Positions 34,426 to 43,550 of a DNA stretch of 64,000 nt are shown one piece after another; the stretch's first letter is position 1, and the number at the start of each line of letters is the position of its first letter. A model generated the notes under the pieces. The model was given only the letters and a program-made list of their open reading frames with translations. It was not told the DNA's origin and did not search any database. A program made the position numbers and the translations under genes. Location: NCBI GenBank assembly GCA_002281875.1, contig NCHN01000005.1, forward strand, positions 34,272 through 98,271. The letters run 5' to 3'. This stretch comes from Sphingobacteriia bacterium 24-36-13. GTDB lineage: Bacteria > Bacteroidota > Bacteroidia > Chitinophagales > Chitinophagaceae.

Positions 34426-35222
34426 TGTATTCTCCTTTTCAGCTTGGGTTGCGCTATATACATTATTGGATGAAGTCTTCCAACTCAAAAGGGCATGGAA
34501 TACATTCACCCTTTGTATTTGAACTAGTTGAGAAGGTTTTTATTGATGATAGAAATTTCTATGTTTTCCCATTAATTGAAGCTGCAAGAGAAGAGCTTTT
34601 GTACAATAATACTTCAATTGCTGTAACAGATTTTGGGGCTGGATCAAGAGTAAATAAAAACGATTCGCGAACTATTTCTTCTATAGCCAAGAGCTCGTTA
34701 AAGCCCAAAAAGTTTGGTCAATTGTTGTTTAGATTGGTCAATTATTTTGGCTCTTCTACCATACTAGAATTGGGAACTTCATTGGGAATTACTACTAGTT
34801 ATTTAGCAGCTGCGAATCATAATGGTTTAGTGATCACTCTGGAAGGAGCTCCTGAAATTGCAAAGCAAGCAGAACGTCAATTTCAGCATATAGGACTTCA
34901 TAATATTGAGCAAGTAGTAGGAAATTTTGATGAAACGTTAAGCAACGTGCTTAAGAAAAATAAGATTTTAGACTTTGTCTTTATTGACGGGAATCATCAA
35001 TTTGAGCCAACAATAAGGTATTTTAATATGTTAAAGCCTAATCTACAGGAGAATTCGGTTCTAGTTTTTGATGACATACATTGGAGTAAAGAAATGGAGA
35101 AGGCTTGGGCTGCAATAAAAGAAGATGATAGTGTTACATTGACCATCGATTTGTTTTTTATTGGATTGGTTTTTTTCAGAAAGGAACAAAAGAAAAAGCA
35201 GCATTTTATAGTTCAGTTTTAA
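34425..35222 (+). CDS. Class I SAM-dependent methyltransferase (O-methyltransferase-like)
   Basis: 265 aa. A Bacteroidota-type N-terminal part (GHGIHSPFVFELVEKVF) precedes a Rossmann methyltransferase core with motif I ILELGTSLGITTSYLA (near 115), motif II acid in LVITLEGAPEIAKQAE, and FVFIDGNHQFEPTIRYF near 180. VFDDIHWSKEMEKAW follows, as in catechol/class I O-methyltransferases with a metal-site Asp. The acceptor is unknown. Overlaps the stop of the membrane protein gene by one base. Confidence 0.82.
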   Translation: MYSPFQLGLRYIHYWMKSSNSKGHGIHSPFVFELVEKVFIDDRNFYVFPLIEAAREELLYNNTSIAVTDFGAGSRVNKNDSRTISSIAKSSLKPKKFGQLLFRLVNYFGSSTILELGTSLGITTSYLAAANHNGLVITLEGAPEIAKQAERQFQHIGLHNIEQVVGNFDETLSNVLKKNKILDFVFIDGNHQFEPTIRYFNMLKPNLQENSVLVFDDIHWSKEMEKAWAAIKEDDSVTLTIDLFFIGLVFFRKEQKKKQHFIVQF

Positions 35223-35239
35223 TGAATTAACTTACATAC

Positions 35240-36367
35240 ATGATAATTGGTATCCTTAAAGAACCTGCCGGAGAAAATAGAGTAGCAATGTTGCCAGAAC
35301 AGTTGGTTCTATTGGTTAAACAGGGTATAGAAGTGATGGTAGAGAAAGATGCTGGGGCTAATGCATTTGCGAATAATGAATTGTATGTAACAGCAGGTGC
35401 AACAGTTACTAACAGAAATACCGTTTTATCTTCTGCTTCTATTTTATTGAGTTATTGGAGTATTCCAGATGATGAATTAGCAAAAACACAGAAGGGGGTA
35501 ATTTTGATTGGGGTATTTCAACCTTTATTCAATTTTCAATTAATGAAAGCATGGGCTTCAAATGGCTTCACTGTTTTCAGTTTAGATATGATTCCTCGAA
35601 CAACCCGTGCACAATCCATGGATGTTTTAAGTAGTCAGGCGAATATTGCCGGGTATAAAGCAGTTTTAAAAGCAGCTAATTTGTTGCCTAGATATTTCCC
35701 AATGTTCATGACAGCTGCTGGAAGTATTCCTCCAGCAAAACTAATGGTGTTGGGTGCTGGTGTTGCAGGACTTCAAGCTGTAGCAACAGCTAAGAGATTG
35801 GGGGCCGTTGTAGAAGTTTCTGATACTCGTCCTGCAGTTAAAGAGGAAGTAATGAGTTTAGGCGCTAAGTTCATTGAAGTGGATGGCGCAGCAGACGCTT
35901 CAGCTGCAGGCGGATATGCAGTAGAACAAACGGAGGAATTTAAACAAAAACAAAAAGAACGTTTAGCCTTATCTGTAGCTAAATCTGATGTAATTATTGC
36001 AACTGCACAATTACAAGGGAAGCCTGCTCCATTATTGATTGATGAAAACATGCTCAAAACGATGAAGCCGGGAGCAGTTGTTGTTGATTTAGCTGCATCT
36101 ACAGGGGGTAATGTTTTTGGTGTCCAAAACAATGCCACTATTCAATTACATGGTGTTACATTAGTTGGAAATAGTCAATTGGCATCCGATATGCCTGCAG
36201 ATGCTAGCAAAGTTTACGGTAAGAATATGTTTAATTTTTTGCAATTGATTTTAACCAAAGAAGGGGCAATTCATTTAAATTTTGAAGACGATATAGTAAA
36301 AGGCTGTTGCATGGCACACGGTGGTGCAGTAGTAAACGATCGAATACAATCATTGCTTGCATCTTAA
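35240..36367 (+). CDS. pntAa: NAD(P) transhydrogenase subunit alpha part 1 (PntAa, NAD-binding domain I)
   Basis: 375 aa. Binds NADH in proton-translocating transhydrogenase, which makes NADPH from NADH using the proton gradient. Motifs: GENRVAMLPEQ near the start, RTTRAQSMDVLSSQANIAGYKA, the nucleotide fold GAGVAGLQAVATAKRLGA, and VVVDLAAS. It has the three-gene (R. rubrum-like) arrangement rather than E. coli pntA/pntB. pntAb follows after 10 bp. Confidence 0.95.
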   Translation: MIIGILKEPAGENRVAMLPEQLVLLVKQGIEVMVEKDAGANAFANNELYVTAGATVTNRNTVLSSASILLSYWSIPDDELAKTQKGVILIGVFQPLFNFQLMKAWASNGFTVFSLDMIPRTTRAQSMDVLSSQANIAGYKAVLKAANLLPRYFPMFMTAAGSIPPAKLMVLGAGVAGLQAVATAKRLGAVVEVSDTRPAVKEEVMSLGAKFIEVDGAADASAAGGYAVEQTEEFKQKQKERLALSVAKSDVIIATAQLQGKPAPLLIDENMLKTMKPGAVVVDLAASTGGNVFGVQNNATIQLHGVTLVGNSQLASDMPADASKVYGKNMFNFLQLILTKEGAIHLNFEDDIVKGCCMAHGGAVVNDRIQSLLAS

Positions 36368-36377
36368 TTAATTTAGT

Positions 36378-36686
36378 ATGAATACTTTTTTAGCTTATTT
36401 ACAAGAACATATCCAGATAATTTATATCGTAATCTTATCTATTTTTTTAGGTATAGAAGTAATTGGTCGTGTTCCTAGTGTGTTACATACCCCTTTAATG
36501 AGTGGAGCCAATGCTATACACGGCGTTGTAATCATTGGAGCGATCATTGTAATGGGACAGGTTTCGGCTGATGATATACCAGCATTAATTATTGGTTTTT
36601 TAGCGGTAGTGTTGGGTACATTAAATGTGGTAGGTGGATTTGTGGTTACTGATAGAATGTTGGAAATGTTTAAGAAGAAAAAATAA
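36378..36686 (+). CDS. pntAb: NAD(P) transhydrogenase subunit alpha part 2 (PntAb)
   Basis: 102 aa membrane subunit with three or four helices. Family signature: GIEVIGRVPSVLHTPLMSG, followed by GANAIHGVVIIGAIIV. Forms part of the proton channel with PntB. One base separates its stop from the pntB start. Confidence 0.95.
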   Translation: MNTFLAYLQEHIQIIYIVILSIFLGIEVIGRVPSVLHTPLMSGANAIHGVVIIGAIIVMGQVSADDIPALIIGFLAVVLGTLNVVGGFVVTDRMLEMFKKKK

Positions 36687-36687
36687 C

Positions 36688-38115
36688 ATGGAAATAAATT
36701 TGCTTACACTCTGTTACTTATTAGGCTCTGTTAGTTTTATAGTAGGGCTTAAAATGTTGTCTCATCCTGATACCGCTCGAAAAGGAAATTGGGTAGCAGC
36801 AGCAGGAATGGCCATTGCTATATTGGGTACCATATTTTTATATAGTAAAGATGGAGTCAAGTTAGAAAATTACGGTTGGATTTTTGGCGGATTAGCTGTG
36901 GGTACCATTGCAGGAACCCTAGCAGCAAAAAAAGTGAAAATGACTTCTATGCCCGAAATGGTAAGTCTATTTAATGGAATGGGAGGTGCTTGTGCTGCTT
37001 TAATTTCAATCATTGAGTTCCAGCATTTAACTCATCCAATGTTGGTTCAAGATAATATGTATGCTGCTGCTGGAAGTTTAGATGGGGCTACTCTATTAAT
37101 CATTTTTGCAGGATTAATTATTGGTACTATTTCATTTGCAGGCAGCATGATTGCTTGGGGAAAGCTAAATGGTTCTGTAAAGGACTTGGCATTTAATGGT
37201 CAACAGATTGCAAATAACATTCTGTTACTAGCTATTGTAGGTGTTGCAACTTATTTAGTGTACAATATCTCTATCACCAATTATTATTGGTTTTATTTTA
37301 TTACGGCTGCTGCAGTTTTATATGGTGTATTATTTGTTTTGCCTATAGGGGGAGCTGATATGCCTGTAGTCATTTCTCTCTTAAATTCTTTTACTGGTGT
37401 TGCCGCAGCATGCGGAGGATTTTTATACGATAACCAAGTAATGCTCACCGGAGGAATCTTGGTTGGTGCAGCTGGTACATTGTTAACCATTCTGATGTGT
37501 AAAGCAATGAACCGTAGTTTAATGAATGTCTTATTGGGTTCTTTTGGCGCATCTTCAAAAGGGGAGCAGCAAGCTATTACTGGTAGTTATAAAGAAATAT
37601 CCATTACTGATGCTGCGGTTTGTATGAGTTATGCAAGCAAAGTGATGATTGTTCCTGGGTATGGGTTAGCGGTGGCACAAGCTCAACATATTTGTCACGA
37701 ACTAGAACAATTATTAGAAGAAAAAGGAGTAGAAGTTAAATATGCCATTCATCCTGTGGCAGGTAGAATGCCTGGCCATATGAATGTATTATTAGCAGAG
37801 GCAGATGTTAATTATGATTCATTATTAGAAATGGAAGATGCAAACAATGAATTTAAATCAACGGATGTAGTGCTTATTTTAGGAGCAAATGATGTAGTGA
37901 ATCCTGCTGCTAAAACGGACCCTGCTTCACCTATTTATGGAATGCCAATTTTAGAAGTAGAACAGGCGAAAACGGTAATTGTAAATAAGCGAAGCATGAA
38001 GCCTGGTTATGCAGGTATTGAAAATGCATTATTTTTTCAGCCTAAAACATCCATGTTATTTGGAGATGCAAAAGCTGCTTTACAAAAATTAGTTGCAGAA
38101 ATAAAAGCAATCTAG
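36688..38115 (+). CDS. pntB: NAD(P) transhydrogenase subunit beta (PntB)
   Basis: 475 aa from ATG 36688 (MEINLLTLCYL). The N-terminal half has about eight to nine membrane helices (SFIVGLKMLSHPDTARKGN, MPEMVSLFNGMGGA), and the C-terminal domain III binds NADP(H): MIVPGYGLAVAQAQH, YAIHPVAGRMPGHMNVLLAEA, ILGANDVVNPAA and RSMKPGYAGI. Complete enzyme with the two preceding genes. Confidence 0.96.
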   Translation: MEINLLTLCYLLGSVSFIVGLKMLSHPDTARKGNWVAAAGMAIAILGTIFLYSKDGVKLENYGWIFGGLAVGTIAGTLAAKKVKMTSMPEMVSLFNGMGGACAALISIIEFQHLTHPMLVQDNMYAAAGSLDGATLLIIFAGLIIGTISFAGSMIAWGKLNGSVKDLAFNGQQIANNILLLAIVGVATYLVYNISITNYYWFYFITAAAVLYGVLFVLPIGGADMPVVISLLNSFTGVAAACGGFLYDNQVMLTGGILVGAAGTLLTILMCKAMNRSLMNVLLGSFGASSKGEQQAITGSYKEISITDAAVCMSYASKVMIVPGYGLAVAQAQHICHELEQLLEEKGVEVKYAIHPVAGRMPGHMNVLLAEADVNYDSLLEMEDANNEFKSTDVVLILGANDVVNPAAKTDPASPIYGMPILEVEQAKTVIVNKRSMKPGYAGIENALFFQPKTSMLFGDAKAALQKLVAEIKAI

Positions 38116-38117
38116 CA

Positions 38118-39476
38118 GTGGATTTACCCAAGCAATTGATTGATTCTTTAGCAAATGTAAAAGGCTTTGATAAAGCAGCATTTGAAGGGGTGCATACTTC
38201 TGGGGAACAAGTAACTAGTATTCGGTTGAACCCCTTTAAACCCAGCGATGTATTAAATGAATATAGGTCTGCACAAGTACCATGGTGCAACGATGGGTTT
38301 TACTTAAATGCAAGACCTTCTTTTACTATGGATCCATTATTTCATGCGGGTGCCTATTATGTACAAGAAGCCAGTTCAATGTTTTTGCAACACGCTATTA
38401 ATGAATTAATTCCTGGTCCTAAAAAAGGTTTAAAAGTATTAGACTTGTGTGCCGCACCAGGTGGTAAAACTACCTTGTTGGCTTCAATTTTTACTGAAGG
38501 TTTGGTGGTGAGTAATGATGTAATCAAATCTCGTGCTGCTATATTGGTAGAAAATACAACTAAGTGGGGATTGCCCAATATGGTTGTTACCAATAATGAC
38601 CCAGATCATTTTAAAGACTTTGTTGGCTATTTTGATGTAATTGTAGTGGATGCGCCATGTAGTGGAAGTGGTTTATTTCGAAAAGACCCTCAAGCAATTG
38701 AAGAGTGGAGCGAACAAAATGTGATTCATTGCAGTGAAAGACAAGAAAGAATACTGGCTTCAATTATTCCATGTTTAAAACAGGACGGAATACTATTGTA
38801 TTCAACCTGTTCCTATTCTGAAGCTGAAGATGAATCCATTGCTGATTGGATAGTAGACCAAATGAATATGGAATCTTGCCCAATTAAAACAGATCCATCT
38901 TGGAATATTGTAACAACTCAATCACCTCAAAAACAAGCTTGGGGATATCGGTTTTATCCCTATTTGGTAAAAGGTGAGGGTTTTTATTTGGCAGCATTTA
39001 AACAACAACAAAATCAGTTTGGTGGCAGACTAAAAGAAGTCCCATTAACCAAATTGACTAAGACCGAAATAGCAGCATTGGACCCGTATATAGTGAACGA
39101 CTTATCAGCAGCATACTTTAAACAAAACAATGCAATAAGAAGAGTGTCAGCCCCTTTTTTAAGTACTATACAAGAATTAGCTGGCAGATTATATATAAAA
39201 AAAGCAGGGATAGAAATAGGAGAATTCAAGGGTAATGCACTAATTCCATCACACGAGTGGGCCGTTTCGGTATTGCCCAAAAATGGGTTTAGTTTTTTGC
39301 CTGTAAGCAAAGAACAGGCTTTGCACTTTTTGAAAAGAGGAAATTTCATGCCTGACAATGCTTCAATAGGCTGGAATTGGGTACAGTTTGAAGGGGTTAT
39401 GCTTGGATTGGTTAAAGTTTTGCCCAATCGGATCAATAATTATTATCCTGCTGAATGGAGAATATTAAAAGATTAA
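38118..39476 (+). CDS. RNA cytosine-C5 methyltransferase (NOL1/NOP2/Sun, RsmF-like)
   Basis: 452 aa from GTG 38118, 2 bp after pntB. SAM site LDLCAAPGGKTTLLAS, the release Cys motif VDAPCSGSGLFRKDP and the nucleophile Cys in LLYSTCSYS are all present. The C-terminal 150 residues form a RsmF/PUA-like extension with a final NRINNYYPAEWR. Modifies 16S rRNA or possibly tRNA; family-level call only. The GTG start fits the operon spacing. Confidence 0.92.
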   Translation: MDLPKQLIDSLANVKGFDKAAFEGVHTSGEQVTSIRLNPFKPSDVLNEYRSAQVPWCNDGFYLNARPSFTMDPLFHAGAYYVQEASSMFLQHAINELIPGPKKGLKVLDLCAAPGGKTTLLASIFTEGLVVSNDVIKSRAAILVENTTKWGLPNMVVTNNDPDHFKDFVGYFDVIVVDAPCSGSGLFRKDPQAIEEWSEQNVIHCSERQERILASIIPCLKQDGILLYSTCSYSEAEDESIADWIVDQMNMESCPIKTDPSWNIVTTQSPQKQAWGYRFYPYLVKGEGFYLAAFKQQQNQFGGRLKEVPLTKLTKTEIAALDPYIVNDLSAAYFKQNNAIRRVSAPFLSTIQELAGRLYIKKAGIEIGEFKGNALIPSHEWAVSVLPKNGFSFLPVSKEQALHFLKRGNFMPDNASIGWNWVQFEGVMLGLVKVLPNRINNYYPAEWRILKD

Positions 39477-39499
39477 CTTTGCACCCTATTTATTATCTC

Positions 39500-40612
39500 A
39501 TGTACCTGAAGAAATATTTGTTTTTAGCATTACTTTTTTGCACCCATGCAGTTATTGCACAGGATAAATTAATTGCAGCAGGCCCTACAGGTGACCTCTA
39601 TATTAACCATACTGTTAAAGGAAAAGAAACCCTATCGGTATTAAGTAGAATTTATGGGGCAACGCCAAGGCAAATTGCAGCTTATAATAATTTAAACGCG
39701 AATGCTGTTTTACCCTTAGGCGTTAAATTGAGAATTCCATTGTCGGAAGATAATTTGGTACAGCAACAGGAATTTGCAACCAGTGAACCCGTATATCATA
39801 TTGCAGGCAAAGGCGAAAATTTATTTAGACTTAGTCAACGATATTATAAAGTTCCCTTGGCCAATTTGCGTGAATGGAATGATTTAAAAACGGATGTTTT
39901 AAAAAATGGACAAGCAATTGTAATTGGCTTTATAGGCGGATCAAAACTGGCTGCAATGAAAGCTGATGCCCCTGCAGCCAACACCCAAGTTTTTGTTAAA
40001 CCGCCCGTAATTGGTGCACCAGTTGAAAACCCGCCATTAAAAGATCCCAACGTAATGGATGCTGCTGTAGATGGAAGTCGAGAAATGAAGAAAGGAGAGA
40101 TGAAGCCATTAACAGAGACCGACAAGTTTTTTGCAAAAGCAGCTGCGGATCGAGCAAAGAAAGATGCAGAAGCAGCCGCTAATATTGTTCCAGCTCCTGT
40201 TCCAGTAGATCAATTTAAGGAAGCCAACAAAGTAGCCCCAACAGAATATAGAATTAGTGAGGAAGATTTGCGTTATCTACCCAAACCTAATGACGAAGGT
40301 TATTTTGGTTTAGTTTATAATATGGACGAATCAACTAAAAACAAAATTAATAAAGCAGGCGATGTAGGAACTTTCAAATCGGTTAGTGGATTTTCTGATA
40401 GAAAATTTTATGCATTGTTGAATGATGTTTTGCCTGGAACTATAGTGAGAATTACCACCGCAGATAATAAAACTGTTTGTGCAAGAGTTTTAGGGCCAGT
40501 TCCTGAAATTAAAGGTGCACCTGCTTTAATGATGAGGGTTAGCAATGCAACTGCAGCTGCTTTAGGGAAAAACGATTTGCCATTTTCTGTTACAATTACT
40601 TATTTACAATAA
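39500..40612 (+). CDS. Secreted LysM protein with RlpA/DPBB-like C-terminal domain
   Basis: 370 aa from ATG 39500, with a signal peptide (MYLKKYLFLALLFCTHAVIAQ). Two LysM-type peptidoglycan-binding segments are visible: about 35-80 (HTVKGKETLSVLSRIYGATP, LPLGVKLRIP) and about 97-145 (YHIAGKGENLFRLSQRYYKV, LKNGQAIVIGF). An Ala/Pro/Lys-rich linker leads to a C-terminal domain (about 285-370; FYALLNDVLPGTIVRITT, ARVLGPVPEI) resembling a double-psi beta-barrel. Likely periplasmic cell-wall protein. It is 1 bp ahead of a rhodanese-thioredoxin lipoprotein. Confidence 0.85.
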   Translation: MYLKKYLFLALLFCTHAVIAQDKLIAAGPTGDLYINHTVKGKETLSVLSRIYGATPRQIAAYNNLNANAVLPLGVKLRIPLSEDNLVQQQEFATSEPVYHIAGKGENLFRLSQRYYKVPLANLREWNDLKTDVLKNGQAIVIGFIGGSKLAAMKADAPAANTQVFVKPPVIGAPVENPPLKDPNVMDAAVDGSREMKKGEMKPLTETDKFFAKAAADRAKKDAEAAANIVPAPVPVDQFKEANKVAPTEYRISEEDLRYLPKPNDEGYFGLVYNMDESTKNKINKAGDVGTFKSVSGFSDRKFYALLNDVLPGTIVRITTADNKTVCARVLGPVPEIKGAPALMMRVSNATAAALGKNDLPFSVTITYLQ

Positions 40613-40613
40613 T

Positions 40614-41348
40614 ATGAAATTACCTCTATTTAGTATTGCCTTATTCTTTGTTGTTCTTGCGTGTAATTCTGCACCTAGTGAAAGTTCAGTATCATCAAAT
40701 GAAAGTGAAGCAAATACACAGACTGGCGGAACCATTTCAGTTGCTGCTTTTGAACAAAAAATGAAAACACCGGGGATTCAAATTCTAGATGTTAGAACTG
40801 CAGGTGAATTTCAGGGAGGCCATTTTAATAATGCATTGCAAGCTAACTGGCTTGATGAAAAAGAATTTACAGAAAGGGTTCAACATATAGATAAAACCAA
40901 GCCAGTTTTGGTGTACTGTGCTTCCGGTATAAGAAGTGCAGAAGCAATGACTTGGATGAAACAAAATGGTTTTGCAGATGTAAGCAACTTGCGTGGAGGC
41001 ACTTCTGCTTGGCGTATGGAGGGTAAACCACTAGAGTCAAAAGCAGCTAGAGAAGAACTGAGTATGGCTGCATTCACCGCAAGTACAAAAACTGGAATTG
41101 TATTAGTAGATATAGGTGCAGAATGGTGCCCCCCTTGCGTAAAAATGGAACCCATAGTACAACAATTAATAAAGGAAAAAGGAACCCAGTTTAACTTGGT
41201 AAAAGTAGACGGAGGTATAGATATTGAAGTAATGAAACAATTGCGTTCTGAAGGCTTGCCTACATTTATTGTATTTAAAAACGGCAAAGAAACATGGAGA
41301 AAACAAGGAATTGTTGACTATGCAACTTTAGCTGCTGCCATTCAATAA
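40614..41348 (+). CDS. Lipoprotein with fused rhodanese and thioredoxin domains
   Basis: 244 aa. Lipoprotein signal with lipobox VLACN (Cys17) and a Ser/Glu-rich linker. Rhodanese domain about 40-140 with catalytic Cys102 (VYCASGIRS). Thioredoxin domain about 145-244 with the WCPPC redox motif (171-175) and the LPTFIVF cis-Pro segment. It should be anchored in the periplasm or at the outer membrane and could handle persulfide or disulfide chemistry there. Downstream and probably cotranscribed with the LysM protein. The physiological partner is not evident. Confidence 0.87.
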   Translation: MKLPLFSIALFFVVLACNSAPSESSVSSNESEANTQTGGTISVAAFEQKMKTPGIQILDVRTAGEFQGGHFNNALQANWLDEKEFTERVQHIDKTKPVLVYCASGIRSAEAMTWMKQNGFADVSNLRGGTSAWRMEGKPLESKAAREELSMAAFTASTKTGIVLVDIGAEWCPPCVKMEPIVQQLIKEKGTQFNLVKVDGGIDIEVMKQLRSEGLPTFIVFKNGKETWRKQGIVDYATLAAAIQ

Positions 41349-41352
41349 TTGT

Positions 41353-42270
41353 TTAAGAAACTGTTGGCTTATATCCCCTTAAAAAATCGGTAATAGGCAT
41401 TCTTTTCTTGCCTTCTAATTGTAGATCAATAATATGTAAATACCCATTACTGCAACTAAACTTTAAATATGTTTTATTGTCTGTAAACACCTTGCCTACT
41501 TCATTTTGATGTACAACAATTTCTTTTTGACTTTTGAAAACTTTCAAGATTTTACCATCTAATTGGGTAATAGCTCCTGGGAACTGCGCTAACCCCCTAA
41601 CTAAATTATGTAGTTGTTCTGCAGTTTGATTCCATTGAATAGTGCAGTCTTTGGTAAAAATTTTGGGTGCATGCTTTGTTTCAACTGTAAGTATTTGCGG
41701 TATCTCTTGAATGGTTCCTTCCATCATTTTCTGCAACGTTTTTATCAATAAATTGGCCCCAATTATTTTCATTCGATCATGCACTTCTGTAGCTGTTTCA
41801 TCATCACCAATAGCCATAGATTCTTGTAATAAAATATCACCTGTATCTATTTCGTGCTTTAATTTAAATGTAGTAACGCCGGTTTGTTTTTCCCCATTCA
41901 TTACTGCCCAATTAATAGGAGCAGCACCACGATATTGAGGTAGTAAAGAACCATGCACATTTAATGTCCCCATTTTTGGCATATTCCATACAATCTCAGG
42001 TAACATTCTAAATGCAACCACAATTTGTATATCTGCTTGTAAGTCTTTTAATGATGCTATAAATGCCGGATCTTTTAATTTTATGGGCTGAAGAACTGGA
42101 ATTCCTTTTGCAGTTGCATATTGTTTTACCGCGCTTTCAGTTAATTTAAGCCCCCTTCCTGCAGGTTTATCAGGTGCAGTAACTACAGAAACTACATTGA
42201 ATCCATTGCAAACCAATGCGTCTAAAGAAGCCACGGCAAAATCAGGGGTACCCATAAAAACAATCCGCAT
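41353..42270 (-). CDS. fmt: Methionyl-tRNA formyltransferase
   Basis: 305 aa from ATG 42270 (MRIVFMGTPDFAV). N10-formyl-THF-dependent formylation of initiator tRNA. Motifs: LNVHGSLLPQYRGAAPINWA (active-site Asn/His), ETGVTTF-like KQTGVTTFKL, EIDTGDILLQ, and the tRNA-binding C-terminal domain with VRGLAQFPGA. Ends 4 bp from the convergent rhodanese-thioredoxin gene; divergent from the FKBP gene. Confidence 0.95.
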   Translation of the reverse strand: MRIVFMGTPDFAVASLDALVCNGFNVVSVVTAPDKPAGRGLKLTESAVKQYATAKGIPVLQPIKLKDPAFIASLKDLQADIQIVVAFRMLPEIVWNMPKMGTLNVHGSLLPQYRGAAPINWAVMNGEKQTGVTTFKLKHEIDTGDILLQESMAIGDDETATEVHDRMKIIGANLLIKTLQKMMEGTIQEIPQILTVETKHAPKIFTKDCTIQWNQTAEQLHNLVRGLAQFPGAITQLDGKILKVFKSQKEIVVHQNEVGKVFTDNKTYLKFSCSNGYLHIIDLQLEGKKRMPITDFLRGYKPTVS

Positions 42271-42316
42271 AGCCAAAATATTTGGCTTCAAAGGTAATAT
42301 TAAGCGCGAAGGATAG

Positions 42317-42324
42317 TACTTTTG
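42317..42324 (+). promoter_or_regulatory. Candidate -7 element of the FKBP gene
   Basis: TACTTTTG, a perfect TAnnTTTG, 17 bp before the ATG. The nearest TTTG upstream (42281) is 32 nt away, too far for the usual spacing. Confidence 0.4.
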
Positions 42325-42341
42325 CCCCTTAATAATAATTT

Positions 42342-42797
42342 ATGCAACAAGCAAAAAAGGGTGATAAGGTAAAAGTGCATTATCACGGAAAGTTAACCAA
42401 TGGCAATACTTTTGATTCATCAGAAGGCAGAGAACCATTGGAGTTTGAAATAGGAAGCGGTATGGTAATTGCCGGTTTTGACGACGGTGTTACAGGTATG
42501 GTAATTGGAGAGAAAAGAACCATCAATATCCCTGCTGACCAAGCTTATGGTCCAAAGCAAGAAGAAATGATTATGGAATTTCCAAAAGACAGATTTCCTG
42601 CTGATATGGTGCCAGAAGTTGGCATGCAATTGAATATGAGCAACGGTTCAGGGCAAAATTTCCCGGTAATTATAGTAGAAGTTAAAGAAGCGGTAGTTGT
42701 ATTAGATGCCAACCATCCTTTGGCTGGTGAAGAATTGGTATTTGATTTGGAATTGGTTTCAATTGACGGACCTAAATCAATCATCATTACGCCTTAA
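42342..42797 (+). CDS. SlyD-like FKBP-type peptidyl-prolyl isomerase
   Basis: 151 aa. FKBP core [18 protein letters not shown] and [16 protein letters not shown] (SlyD-type), with an insert-in-flap region (about 75-120) followed by [20 protein letters not shown] at the C-terminus. Cytosolic prolyl isomerase and chaperone. The His-rich nickel-binding tail of E. coli SlyD is absent. Own terminator downstream. Confidence 0.92.
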   Translation: MQQAKKGDKVKVHYHGKLTNGNTFDSSEGREPLEFEIGSGMVIAGFDDGVTGMVIGEKRTINIPADQAYGPKQEEMIMEFPKDRFPADMVPEVGMQLNMSNGSGQNFPVIIVEVKEAVVVLDANHPLAGEELVFDLELVSIDGPKSIIITP

Positions 42798-42848
42798 GAT
42801 TTCTCTGATCACTTTTTTAGGATGATCGGCTTACTAGAAAATTTATAT

Positions 42849-42882
42849 AAAAAAGAGACCGGCTTGCCGGTCTCTTTTTTAT
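42849..42882. terminator. Bidirectional terminator between FKBP and membrane protein genes
   Basis: A 14-bp stem (42849-42862 with 42867-42880) around loop cttg, with A tract before and T tract after, so it can serve both convergent genes. Confidence 0.9.
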
Positions 42883-42899
42883 CAGTTGAATCCAATTGA

Positions 42900-43460
42900 T
42901 TAATTTGATTGTTTCGGGCTTCTGTTCATCCACCAACCCAACCAGATACCAACTAATCCCCAGCTAACAACGGCATCAATTAAATATGCCCTAATATCGA
43001 ACATCGGATACCATATATGGCCAGTATAACTACTGTTTAAATAAACAATTAATCCAACAAAAAGACTAGCTGTGAATGTGGTTGTGAAATTGTTGTTGGA
43101 AATTTTTGCGAGAATCCAGCACAGCAACCATATGATAAAAATATTCGCGATTAATCCTCTCGTCATATTCATCCCCATATTGTATTCTAGCGAAGCATGG
43201 TATTGAACGCTTGCCCATGGTTTACCTACATTAGCCATGGCCAATTTTTCCATGTCTTCAAAAGAAGTTCCAGCAGGAGCAGATGGCATATAATAGCCTC
43301 CTTCTTTATCTAAATTGGTTTTCAGCATTTGCATAATGCTGTCTTGATTAGGGGAGTACTGTTGTGAAGCGCTGTGTAAGTTTAAAGCAGTCCACGATAA
43401 GAACTGCCACATAAATAATACAATGCCTCCAACAATTGCAGCAATCAGTGTTTTTTTCAT
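42900..43460 (-). CDS. Four-helix membrane protein, unknown function (DUF1761-like layout)
   Basis: 186 aa. One N-terminal membrane helix (about 5-25, IAAIVGGIVLFMWQFLSW), then a polar loop of about 75 residues (YYMPSAPAGTSFEDMEKL), probably periplasmic, then three more helices (about 103-122, 127-146 and 155-175). The WQFLSW and WLGWWMNR ends are distinctive but I do not recognise a function. Divergent from pepT. Confidence 0.65.
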   Translation of the reverse strand: MKKTLIAAIVGGIVLFMWQFLSWTALNLHSASQQYSPNQDSIMQMLKTNLDKEGGYYMPSAPAGTSFEDMEKLAMANVGKPWASVQYHASLEYNMGMNMTRGLIANIFIIWLLCWILAKISNNNFTTTFTASLFVGLIVYLNSSYTGHIWYPMFDIRAYLIDAVVSWGLVGIWLGWWMNRSPKQSN

Positions 43461-43550
43461 TTGGGGGTTGTTTAGTTACTACAATATATAAATTGAATTT
43501 TAGAAATGCAATAGATGGGGCAACAAATATTAACTTGTGATAAAAAGAAG

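Noticed and set aside
38118-38120. A different start for the RsmF-like gene
   Set aside because: GTG 38118 fits the 2-bp spacing after pntB and the conserved N-terminus; no ATG in frame fits better.
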